The position numbers and the translations under genes were made by a program. The notes beneath the pieces were generated by a model, which saw only the letters and a list, made by a program, of their open reading frames with translations, was not told the origin of the DNA and did no database searches. A stretch of DNA of 64,000 bases from Megalonaias nervosa (taxonomy: Eukaryota > Mollusca > Bivalvia > Unionida > Unionidae): positions 1-64,000 of the forward strand of contig JAECUM010003209.1 in NCBI GenBank assembly GCA_016617855.1. Direction: 5' to 3'. Within the stretch, counting starts at the first letter, position 1; every line of letters begins with the position of its first letter. Shown here one piece after another: positions 24,001 to 34,464 of the stretch.

Positions 24001-26288
24001 TCTTTATATCGGCTAGCCACATCGACAATTGTAAGTCCGTATCTGTAGGTGCGTACTTGGCCTGTCGATCACGGACACCGTTGTGTGGAAGAAATAACAA
24101 ATCAGCTTGATCGACTTCATTCGGTGTTTGGACATCAAACCAAACGATATCCCGGGTAATTTTGTTAATGCAGCCTCGATATCACCACCGCCAGCGCTTT
24201 TTTAAAACTGGACCCTGTGCGTGAGACGCGTTTGCGTCCACCGATGGAAGTGGAAGTGAGACAGTTTTGCCGTCAGCCAACAAACGTGAACTTCTTTGCT
24301 CCACGTCGAACACGAGTCCCCGTAACCGCTGCTCGTCCATTACGTGTTTGAACTCGAGCTGGATTTGCTGTACGTGATTTTTCCTCACATCGTACACAAT
24401 ATGAAGACATAATTGTATTGTACACAACAGTGGTACTATTCAGAGGCGTGATGCACGAGAAAATTCGCAAATGCTTTAAGACCTTCTGTGCGGGTTGTTA
24501 TGGTTGGGGTGGGGTGCTCCCAATGTTTTATTTCAACTATTATTGAAGTCCCACCCAGCGTCTAATTTGTTGGAAGTTAACTTTTTTGAACGATGGATGT
24601 AAAGCTCCGAACCACAAGTCAGCAATGCCGACGGTTAGATGGTTAAATATACAAAAAAAAAAATGGTTGAAATTCAATGAATAACAATTTAATTACAATT
24701 CAATAATCAAATGAATCAAATTACCAATTACACTCCTTCCGCTCAAACCTTCAATAAGCCTATTGCATCACTTGATTAGCAGTGTGAGATTGATTTCCAT
24801 CTGTCCTTGTATTTCTACTTATCTGTTGAATCCTTCCCTCTCTCTTATTTCTCCCAATTTCTTCTCCTCTTCCTCCTCGATTTTTCTCCAAATTCCTTCT
24901 CCTCCTCCTCCTCGACTTTCTGTAGACTCCTCCTCCATTTTCTCTAGACTCCTTCTCCTCCTCCTCCACTTTCTCTACCACGACTATTCTTCTGTCGACT
25001 TCGACTGTCTCGGCTAGTCTCAATTCAGTCTCCAACTCTTAAAGACTTGGGACCCAATGGAACCCCGAAGTTCTGTGTCCCCTAAAGAGCTTCCTGTGAA
25101 AACACAAGGACGGTACAACCTTTTTCTTAGCCCTCTCATCTCACACTATACACAGTATATCATCAGATAACGGCTATTAATTCTCTTCGGTCACATATTC
25201 ATTCACATCGAGATACCATATGTTCTTGCATGGTAAAACAAACGTCATAATAAAAAGCAAGGTATCAATTACTTCTCATACATACATCAATAAATTCCGT
25301 CATATCAATACATATTTCTAATCCCGTTATACGAACAATATCACAATAATCAGACGCATTCCTTTACCTTACAACTCATACAGAGTACACAAATATTCAG
25401 ATATCCATGCTCTCATATATGCATACGTCCATAGTAACTGATCTTACATACTTCATTCATGTTTCCAAATTCACAATTCAAGCATGTGTAAATTTTAACA
25501 TAATGCATTAATAAATGCATTAGTGCACTAAGTAACCTAATAGCGAATTACAAAATTAATTCTGACCACAAGCTAACAATCTACATAATTCCGCCTCGCA
25601 TCTAATAATTCTCTACGTAGGCTCATGCCCATTTCTCAAATACGCATGTAAGTGAAACAATACAAAGGTAATTCTACATACTAAACGATCTTAGTAATTA
25701 AGTATACATACTACAAATATTTACAATCATGATGCCGTAATATTCTGCAAAAAGCGATCAAATAACTTACTGATCTTTCGAAACTTTGTCTTTCCTTAGA
25801 ACCTCCCTCTAAGTTTTTCCGCCAAATTACGAGTGGCTTCGTTCTCGGAGTAACCCTATTGATGTGCAATCCCTCTAGGCAAATACTAAATTTTCGCTTA
25901 CGAGTTCTGAAAGTTATCATTCGGCCTGCATTGTAATCACACCCTCTATCTCAATTCCGATTGGATATCGTTGTGAACCTATACAATCAAACTTAGCGGA
26001 CAATGTCACCCTTGCTGTCTGTCAGCGTGGGGACGGATGAGAACACGCCCCGCTCACCCAGCGGGCTTCCCTTTGATCTTTAGACTAAGCTTTAACACAC
26101 AGGGGTGATAACTACAAGCCTTTTTTTAGATGGTGCGATCTATCGCCTGTGCCGATCCAAGATTCTGGTCTCCGGCCGGTCATATAACCTTGCGTAAGAG
26201 ATTAACATCAAACACATGGCCGCGGTAATATTCCCAAGACAGGTAGATTATAGCTTTTACGTGACTTTATATCTGGGGCTTAGCAAAT
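24001..26288. other. Block 2 interior, mostly unassigned
   Basis: From 24180 to 24540 there are protein-like pieces (FELELDLLYVIFPHIVY, KIRKCFKTFCAG) that may be remnants of a block 2 gene, not identified. A ctc/cttctc-rich low-complexity tract lies at about 24830-24975. From 25000 to 26280 I see no coding sequence; it may be an insertion between polymerase and ATPase. Confidence 0.35.
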
Positions 26289-27007
26289 ATGACACTTTCA
26301 TTCATCGATGTTTCCGCAAAATCAACGCCTAAACTGTCCAAGCATGGCGATGGAACCGTGTTTCCAAACTCAGTTCGGGCACTGATCATTTGCCCTGCTG
26401 GATCCAGTAAATCTCAACTATTGCTGAACATGGGTTTTACGATGGTTAACCTGGGATCGGTTGTACGTGATTGCACCGTCAGCAGATGATCGGGCGTGTT
26501 ATAATGTGCTGAAAGATGTTCAAAAGAGTTGAGTACAAAAAGATCATTAAGAATCAGCAACAATGCTAAGACGACTTTTTTGTCCACCATCAATTTCTTT
26601 TCCACCATCGACGACGCCCTGTCATTGACAATTTGGATGCTAACAAAAACAATCTGGTGGTGTACGACGATGTGATGCTAGAGAATCAAGTCAATCCCGC
26701 ACACATATTTTCACCAGGCCGGCACAAAATCTCCGACATGATTTATTGGACTCAACGTTGCGCCCATGTGCCAAAGTGATTCGTGACTGTAACATGCTGT
26801 TGATATTTCATGGCATTGACGCGCGTGGTCTTGGAAATATCCATTGGACTTAATGCGCTGCCGATCGCCAAGTGGGAAGAATTTCGTGGTGTGTTTGCGC
26901 GGATTAACTCAGACCCGTTTAGTTTTCTCACAATTGATTTGACTAATGGTGGGCCATGCAAGTATCGTGCGGGTTTGAAAGCAGACGCGCTTCACACGTC
27001 ATTTTAA
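26289..27007 (+). pseudogene. Packaging ATPase remnant, block 2
   Basis: The start ATG is at 26289 (MTLSFIDVSAKSTPKL). A degenerate Walker A loop is visible (ICPAGSSKSQLLLNMGF), with Gly-Lys-Thr changed to Ser-Lys-Ser. Another phase has NLVVYDDVML near 26645, a good Walker B, then RHKISDMIYWTQRCAHVPK and IRDCNMLLIFHGIDARGLGN, matching the order seen in the block 1a ATPase. At least three frame changes or stops interrupt it. The position upstream of the coiled-coil and capsid remnants matches the ATPase-led virion cluster of block 1a, but here it is co-oriented with the polymerase. Confidence 0.65.
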
Positions 27008-27069
27008 TAAACAATCCCATATAAATAAACAAATATCTGGTAGCATTACAATAGAATCGTACGAAAGAT

Positions 27070-27960
27070 GACGCCGTGAAGCCGCTCGTGAACAGCAAGA
27101 ATTAATTCAAAAGTAATCGAAGGCCGCAAAAATGTCAAAATTATGTTACAAGCGAGGCAAACAGCGCGAGAAGATCACACAGTATGGTTTGAACAAACAT
27201 TTGCACCGCTGATTAAACCCATAAGAGAAATTACTGAGCATATTGAGGATATTAAAAATGACATCAAAGCAACCGTGCAACAAGTGGCAGAACTCATGGG
27301 AACTGAAGCAGCCCTGGGTTTCCTTTGTAAAATAGCCAAACGCACCAAGGATAAAAAAAAAACGACAGGAGCAACTGCAGAGACGATCACATGTTTGCCA
27401 GAGGCGATTGAGAAAGTCAAAGAAGACGTTGAAGTTGATGAGGCCCAGCGTATGCTCGCCAAAGGCACCCACGCACTTAGCGAGAACGTGAGAGGCACTT
27501 GCCCTAATATTCAAGATGTGCCACTCGACTACAAGTCAGAGTTGCCAACATCGCCTCAACGTTTGAACGAAGTAGCTCGCCAGGCAATTTTTTTTTAAAA
27601 TTGTATGCGTGTTGCTCTTGGCAGACCCCACAAATAGAAACACTACATGATAAAAATGCCATGAAAGATACGTGATAAATACATGAAAGTGGAATGGCCC
27701 AAACTGTTTTCATGGAGTTTTGGAGAAAGAAACAAGCTACTGGTGCTCGGTGGGATTGTTCTAAACAAGCGCATACTGCATGTACAGAAGGAAAAAAACT
27801 GAAGAAGGTGGAGACAATTTTTACACAAGCAAGCACAACTGACACAAGAATTGCCATGACAAATTTCTGGGGTTCCTCGAGCAAATCCTGAACATACAGC
27901 AGAAGATTTTGAACAGGAACAAGCAGCGAAACATTGACGATACAACTGTACATCAGAGAT
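27070..27960 (+). pseudogene. Coiled-coil virion-module protein remnant, block 2
   Basis: The largest open piece is 27143-27598: RQTAREDHTVWFEQTFAPLI, a helical region with heptad-like spacing (PIREITEHIEDIKNDIKATV), then charged and Lys-rich segments. Protein-like sequence continues after a break, in other phases, at 27640-27890 (VEWPKLFSWSFGERNKLLVL and KLKKVETIFTQ). By position after the ATPase and by its helical, acidic and basic character it corresponds to the 1122-2098 gene of block 1a; direct residue similarity is weak. Large antisense frames in the same stretch are shadows. Confidence 0.4.
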
Positions 27961-28046
27961 CGGTTTCACATATAATAACAACAATGACATTCGTGTGTAG
28001 ACGTGTCAATCCCATCTGCGTATTTAACGTATAAAAGCCCGTGTAC

Positions 28047-28415
28047 ATGACTTACTACGGGAATGGGCTCGGTGACGTTTTACGTGGATTATTTGCGAAC
28101 GTACCGAACACCCTCACAGTTCTGACCTCGTGCACTGCACCCATCGCCAAGCAAATGGCCATGCGAGTCTTGGATAGTGTTAAAAGTGCCACTGTGGTTC
28201 AATTAAAACAACTGGGCTCGCAGGCGGCTCAGAAACTTCGAGATCAAATACAATGGCTAATAACAAAAGCACCAAAGACGGCTCCAGTTACATTGCCCTC
28301 GACTGAATCAATGCCGCCCGCACTGAGTAAAATCATTAACGAGGCAACTCTACAGCGATTGTCAGATTTAACAATTGCAACTCTGGCCATGGGGAGTGGA
28401 TTTGCTCGGTATTAA
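28047..28415 (+). CDS. Minor virion protein-like frame, block 2
   Basis: The ATG at 28047 follows a TATAAAAG at 28030-28037. The uninterrupted frame of about 123 codons begins MTYYGNGLGDVLRGLFANVP, then an amphipathic helix-rich body (AKQMAMRVLDSVKSATVVQL, GSQAAQKLRDQIQWL) and a Thr/Ala-rich tail. The Gly-rich start followed by helices parallels the 32-331 gene of block 1a and small minor virion proteins beside capsid genes in Polinton-like elements. It precedes the major-capsid-like remnant directly. It is the best-preserved frame of block 2. The function is inferred from position and composition. Confidence 0.45.
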   Translation: MTYYGNGLGDVLRGLFANVPNTLTVLTSCTAPIAKQMAMRVLDSVKSATVVQLKQLGSQAAQKLRDQIQWLITKAPKTAPVTLPSTESMPPALSKIINEATLQRLSDLTIATLAMGSGFARY

Positions 28416-28450
28416 AGAAAACCAATAATCTATAAACCACGGCCTAGTTC

Positions 28451-29828
28451 AATGAGGTATTTGATCTAGCAGTTGACATAGGAGCACCTGTGCCCCGCAC
28501 CTGTGCTGGTGGATCGAAGCAAACGAGATTTTCAGTATTACTCCTGTCCAGCCAGTTAAAGGTAGAATTGCAAGCGCAAGACACTCTAGGTTTTTCCCTC
28601 CAAGTGTGCCATTTTTGGAAGTGGAGGAAAAACTGGTGCGCTAAAACAATGCGAATTACGATGCCAATGCCATAGTGGATTTGTTAACAATGGTATCACG
28701 GCGTTGTTTAACAGTACACGTTACTGTATCGATGGAAAGGAAATCCAATCCATTCTGGACAACGTTGTTGTGGCCACAACGATTATTTCACTCGCCTGAT
28801 ACAGCCATGATTACACGAGAACCGCTGATCCAATCATGATGTTTGTCAAAGGTATAACTGATCACCTAGATCATAAACCAATTAAATTTCCAAAACTTTT
28901 GCGGGATTCTTTGTAGACCCACAACCTGCTGATATGGATGCCAGACCTGTCGATGCCGCCCATTTGGTGAGTGGTTCCAACCCAAATTTCTATCTTGGAT
29001 TGGCGCGTCGTTGAGATTTTCGTGCGTCATTCCCCTTAGTCCCATTTTTGTGTTTTGCGGAATTGTTGGCAAGGTGATATTTGGAGACAAACAAACGATT
29101 CCTCTGTTTCGTAAAAACAACTCCAACAATGCTATTTGGTGTTATGCAGGTTCTCCTGCCGGTGAAGTTGTATTAGATGCATTCACTGTGTGGATGCCGT
29201 GTTGTTATCCCCTTTACTGAGCACAGAATCACGCTCGTAAACGTTTATGCAGTCGCGAACCACATCAACGATCTCGTTTCTTGCACATAGCACAGACGCA
29301 TACCTGCCCATTTGTAAAGTGGTGCAGTTTACCTAGTAAATAAGCACCCAGCACGGTCTTACTGCACCAAAACATGTGTTCTTGATGTTTCAATTTACAG
29401 CGCGAGATAATCACCAGGCACAGAGTAAAAATATATTTGACAACTTAGAAGTGACTGCGGTCTCCTTGAGGTTAAACGGTCGTCAGGAACCTTTGGAAAA
29501 TATTCGGCTTGACTTCGCAGAATCCAATTATATTGCGCGGGCATATCAAAATCAGTGGTCATACATGGACCTGCACAAAAACGTTGACACATGCCTGTAA
29601 ATTTCGAAGCAAGACTTTCGTACGTTGTACCCGATTTATTACTTTGCACTAGAGAATCTGGAGTTATTCAGGCAGTCCGTTGTCTACATGTATTTTCATG
29701 CACGTGTCAGTAACGCTCGTGGAGCTAATTACAAATGCTATGTTGTGGTACTTTCTGACAAGACGCTGTTGTTGGAGGGTGCTGGTAGCCGAATGAGGTT
29801 ATTCGATGCACCTGTGGAAAATTCGTAG
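28451..29828 (+). pseudogene. Major capsid protein-like remnant, block 2
   Basis: Pieces in several phases follow the order of double-jelly-roll major capsid proteins of Polinton-like elements, as I recall the family. There is an N-terminal strand region near 28660-28790 (NGITALFNSTRYCIDGKEIQ), a mid region (FSCVIPLSPIFVFCGIVGKV, 29013-29072), the start of the second half (VVLDAFTVWMPCCYPL, near 29170), a strand pair (NIFDNLEVTAVSLRLNGRQE, near 29420), and a C-terminal region (DFRTLYPIYYFALENLELFR near 29610-29670; YKCYVVVLSDKTLLLEGAGS near 29730). Length of about 1.38 kb fits a capsid gene of about 450 residues. There are stops and frame changes throughout. No search was possible, so the family assignment rests on motif order. 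Confidence 0.55.
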
Positions 29829-30017
29829 AATTCGTAATTGAATATGTTTCGTATTTGAATAACAATGTTCTATCAGTAATTGAAAGTCGGCTTTACTTAA
29901 AGTCAGATGGGAAAAATCAAACACGCAATAAAATAATTGTGGGCTCCAAATTATCTGCAGCAAACTTGACTGGAAATGTCCCCTTGTAGTTGACCCAAAC
30001 ACAGCTCGCACAGCTTA

Positions 30018-30160
30018 ATGCGGCGAAACACAAAACGCCTCAGTGACATTAAAATGATCCAAGTCCGAGTAGCACAAATGCAAAACACTGGTGGGATATT
30101 TCCATTTCTTGCAGCCATTCCAGCACTGTTGGTAACAGCGACTCAAGCGGTTGCAAAATC
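30018..30160 (+). pseudogene. Small basic glycine-rich viral protein, 3' truncated
   Basis: The start ATG is at 30018 (MRRNTKRLSDIKMIQVR), followed by GGIFPFLAAIPALLVTATQA. A basic N-terminus plus a GG-(I/F)-PFL-x-A-x-x-A-L segment is typical of very small proteins encoded beside capsid genes in adintovirus-like elements. Viral similarity ends near 30155-30163, where sequence switches to the host intronic tandem repeat, so the C-terminus is replaced by repeat-derived codons. Confidence 0.45.
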
Positions 30161-30162
30161 CT

Positions 30163-31000
30163 GGAAATCTTGCTGTTGCAACTCCTCCCAAACAGATGTC
30201 ATATCATAATACACATTGTGGGGTTTTCACAAAGAGAACTCATATCATGTTTTGTTTGGTCCTAAATGAAAATGGTGCTGATCTCGTGTCCAATATGGCC
30301 ACCACAGCAGCTGTCTTGAATATCATGTTATCAGTATCACTACTTCTGAATGAAAGGTCATACTGTCATGGGGTTTTCACCAAAAGAATTCTTATGATGT
30401 ATAGTTGGTCCTAAACATAAATGGTGCTGATCTGAAATCCATTATGACTACTCTGGCAGCCATCTTGAAAATAGTTGTTGTTACTCCTTCTAAACAGAGT
30501 CATATCAACATGGGTTTTCACTAGAAGAACTTTTATTGTGCAGATCTAACCTCCAAAATGCCCACCACATTGACCATCTTGAAAACTTGCAACTTTTCCT
30601 AGATGGATGGTCATATTGACATTTGTTTTTCTCCAAAGACTTGTGATATATAGTTTGACCTGAATGAAAATGGTGTTGACCTGACAACTAATATGGTCAC
30701 CATTATAGCTGTTTTGAATCTTGTCATCACTATTCCTCAACAGAAAGTCTTACTGACACATTGGGTTTTCGCTAAAAGATGTCTTATGATTAGTTGGTCC
30801 TAAATGAAAATTTTGCTGATCTGACAGCCAATATGGTCTCCATGGTAACCATCTTTAAAATCTTTTAACACTGCTTCTCCTGAGCATGGTCATATTCTCA
30901 TTGGGTTTTCTCCAGTATTAAAATCATTTCTACTTGGTCCAGGATGAAAATGGTGCTGATCTTATTACTCAAAAATATCAAAGATGGTCTATATTTCTTG
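30163..31000. repeat. About 160-bp tandem repeat array, copy 1
   Basis: About five diverged units share ggtcctaaatgaaaatggtg, ctgatctgacatccaatatg, ggccaccacagcagccatct and gtcatattgacatggggttt-like strings. The same unit is found at 60540-61690 and in pieces at 44060-44340 and 17200-17310. It lies in the truncated ACOT8 duplicate, in the position of intron 3. Confidence 0.8.
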
Positions 31001-31277
31001 GACATTATCTTTGGTCAGCAGGACATCAGTCTTTATGAGAGACTCGTGTAAATATGAAGAGCGAACTATGGCTCAGAACCTCAGTAGTTTTCAATGGTTT
31101 GTACCTTTGTATAACCTGGAAGTAGAAGTTTAACCGAGCACTGCAAAGCTGAGTTGGTAATGTGCTACCACTGTGCTATCCAGGCCTCAAATCAGAGAGG
31201 TCCAATAAAATGAAAACAAGTCTATGTACAAAAGCAGATTGTTGAATTTAATGCAGGTTATTTGATTAAACTTTCAG

Positions 31278-32473
31278 AGACACTGACAGACCAGAGGAGG
31301 AGAGTGAGAACATCATGAGGATGCTGTCCTGGAATTAATTGATTTATAAATTCCAGTAAGAAACATTTTTAAATCAGTAGCCACTTGGTTGTGTATGCCA
31401 GATGACTGAGCAAACATCAGTTGCCTATTGTTTACTGAACTGAGCAAAGATTGTACACAGGATGCATTGAATGCAAACACAATGAAGACTTTATGGTTTT
31501 ACTATTGATGATTCAGTAATAATTAGATTAACAAATTATCAGCTTCTTAAGGAGCTAGCAATTATCAACTTTTTAAGGAGCTAGCGTCTTTTAAAAAAAG
31601 CAAGTACTTGTAGAAATTGTGAATGAGTATGATAAACCACTGATTAATGTTAGATAATTTAATTATGATACATGTACTTACAGCCTTCTCAATTAGTTAG
31701 TTTAAATGAGTTGACTTAATACGTGACCATGACTCTTACACAGATAGGATTTGCATGTCTTTGAACTCCTTATATTCTACTCCCTTGATTTAATATAAAA
31801 GACCAGTTCCTTGATTTGATATAAAATACCCGTTAATGTGAAAATGTAATATATGCAGCTAGGTCAGTTTTTTTATGGATTACTGCTTAAATTGGTTCTC
31901 CTAGAAACAATCATGGGATTTGCAGTGATGGCCAATTGACACTTTTCACCTTTGAATGCAAAAAGGACATGTCACATTTATGTTGATTGCACTGAAACCA
32001 AATTAAACATAAACTTGAAACACGATTTTCGCTTGACAAGGATTGTTTAATTGGTATTTATTTCTTAAATGGTTGCCACCTGTAGGCATTACTTACAATT
32101 TAATTGAAATTTTGATATTTCACTTCATATTAATATTTACAGCACATTAGGATTTTGTTTTTAAAACAAATAAAATCAAACTAAATATATGCCTTTTTAT
32201 TGATTAGTTAGTTTTTCTAACTTTCTTTTGGTGGTTATCACCAACAGGTTTGACTGTATATTATTTCTTTGTTTTGTCCAGGTGATGATAATAAAGTACA
32301 CCAATGTGTGGCTGCTTACCTGTCTGATTACTCATTGCTTGGAGTTCCCCTGCAGCCAGGTGGCAAGAGCTATAAAACGACTTTCATGACCTCCCTAGAC
32401 CACACAATATGCTTTCATGCCCCATTTCGAGTAGACGAGTAGATGTTGTATGAAATCTTCAGTCCCCAGTGTG
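31278..32473 (+). pseudogene. Truncated ACOT8 duplicate (exons 4 and 5)
   Basis: Partial exon 4 (31278-31331) follows a ctttcag acceptor and encodes ENIMRMLS, matching exon 4 at 62023. It breaks off, and sequence resumes with intron matching about 63005 onward, so part of exon 4 and the donor are deleted. Exon 5 (32282-32473) follows a tccag acceptor, ends before gtaggt, and encodes VHQCVAAYLSDYSLLG and FMTSLDHTICFHAPFRVDE, the ACOT8 hot-dog fold C-terminal domain. A TAG at 32440-32442 replaces a codon where human ACOT8 has Trp. Introns align with those of the 60-64 kb copy, so it is a duplicated, unprocessed pseudogene. Confidence 0.8.
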
Positions 32474-32849
32474 GTAGGTAGAAAAGGATAAAAGTCGATT
32501 CTCTGCTGCAGACTGTCTTTTAAGGATACCAAGTTTCACATGCAACACTAATTCCCATAGTCACTAGGGTCATATTCCATTTTAAGTATTAAAATAGTGT
32601 CTCTAAAATATGCTTAAGGTTGGCCACTTGTAATGACATGATTATTATGTTATGATGTCATTTATATATGTCTTATTACATTGGTATATCATAATGCTAT
32701 GCACTCTGGGAAAGGTTCAACATAAAATGATGTGGTTGTGACTTCTGTCTCATATTATATGATTACAATTTTGGCAGAGCTTCCAGTGATATAACCATGT
32801 CTGTCCATATTACTATGAATTTCTTTTCTGTATGATAACTCCAGTCTAC

Positions 32850-34080
32850 AGCATGTAGCTTCATCAGACTGTGTTGAAAGCTTGCACCCGGGGTAAGAAA
32901 AAAAGTCTATCAGTTCATGAGGCAAAAGATTAAAAGTCAAGGTCATTGTTACTGAAAGATGAACAATGGTTTAAGTACAAAAGTATTAATTCTGCATCAG
33001 ATGCCTGGACAAATTCAGTGGATAGCTTGCACTTAAATTAAGTAAGAAACTTTTACATCTGATGGTCAGAAGGTCAAAGATCAAGGGTCAATGACTAAAA
33101 AAAGAGTATGGTTTCTGCATACCGGTAATAACGTTACTTCTACAGCTCATACTGGGACTAAACTTTGTAGATAGCTTGCACTTGGGGTAAGAAAAAAACT
33201 TGCTGATTGCAGACTCTAAAGGTGAAAGGTCACTGTGACTGAAAGAATATAGATGTTTATTGCACAGTAACATTAGTTCTTTATCATTTATCTAGATAAA
33301 CGTTTGGTACAAAATGATCTTATCATATCAAGTATTAATAGGTCAAAGTTCAAGGTCAATAACTGCAGTAATATAAGATTGTTTCTGCACAATAACATAA
33401 GTTAAGCATGACAGCCCTAGACCAAATGAAGATGGTTTCCACACAATAACATTAGTTTTAAATCACATGCTGGGACCAAACACAGTGGATAACATGCACA
33501 TGGGGTAAGGAAGAAGTTTGTGGATGACTTGGAGTTTGACTAAGAAAGAAAACCTATTAATTTAGGGGTAAAAAGGTCAAGGTCAATGAATTAAAAAAGA
33601 AAAATGCTTTCTGCACAGTAACTTAAGATTTTAATCAGGTTTCTGGATGAAACCATGTACATAGCTAGCAATTGGTGTAAGGAAGGACATTTTTGGGTGG
33701 AAAGATCATAGGTCAATTTCAGTGTCAGTCAAAAGAGAAAAGTGGTTTTTGCAATACAATTCTAGTTCTATTAAACATACCTTGACCAAAGATTTTTGAG
33801 AAGATGCACTTAAAGTATGGAAGAAGCATGTTGATTTTTGGCATCAAAAGGTCAAATGTCAGGGCCAGTGTGGCTTAAATCTAAATGGGTTTTGCAGTTA
33901 AGCTTTTAAACTTGAGTAAATTCCTCAGCCAACCTTGTGTGCAGGATGGCTTGCAATTAGGGTAGTAAAGCAGACATTTACCTTCTTGGGTCTTGAGGTC
34001 ATAAGTCATGGTCAAGATTAGACTAATGAGAAAATAAAATAGTTTCTGCACAGTAAGTGTATTTCACAACTGCATACCTG
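32850..34080. repeat. About 147-bp tandem repeat array
   Basis: Units recur with gcttgcact-ggggtaagaaa at about 32879, 33025, 33172, 33491, 33660, 33805 and 33950. Each is followed by aaggtcaaggtcaatg-like and tttctgcacagtaacatta-like strings. This gives seven to eight diverged copies. It is unrelated to the 160-bp array. Confidence 0.8.
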
Positions 34081-34153
34081 ACCCAATATCTAGGTAATTT
34101 AGATACATTGGTTGATTCCTACATGGATAACTATTCAATATAGGGCAAGTGTA

Positions 34154-34424
34154 AGTAGTATATAAAAAGAAGGCTATGAGCACATTTCCATACCCAATTA
34201 TCTGCGCTCGATGATACAGTGTTTTTTCAGCATTTTAAGGCTTCTATCGAGGAGAAAAATTTGCTCAGACCCAGGAAAAAATTCGCGTTTTAACGAGTTT
34301 ATTTTCCATAGCGGAGAGCAAACTGTTTATAAATCCTCCTAAAACACTTAAAACGAACTTGTAGAAATAAAAACAGATTATAAGTAAGAAAATATCGCTC
34401 ATAGCCTTCTTTTTATATACTACT
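34154..34424. repeat. 271-bp near-palindrome with perfect 28-bp arms
   Basis: The arms at 34154-34181 and 34397-34424 are perfect reverse complements (left arm begins agtagtatataaaaagaagg). Inside the arms, weaker inverted similarity continues toward the centre (atctg, agtgtttt, tttgctc on both sides), so the whole segment can fold on itself. It starts 41 bp from the polymerase 3' end. Candidates are a terminal inverted repeat junction of the virus or a fold-back MITE. No other copy of the arm was seen in the window. Confidence 0.8.
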
Positions 34425-34464
34425 AGAAAAACAGTTATTTAACTAATCTCAGGGCATTTTCATC

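Noticed and set aside
24760..25035. Opposed frames rich in Arg/Glu or Ser/Leu
   Set aside because: Product of a ctcctt-rich low-complexity tract, not a gene.
27146..27990. Long minus-strand frames of 107-149 codons
   Set aside because: Antisense shadows of the plus-strand coiled-coil remnant; Cys/Ser/Leu-rich composition without motifs.
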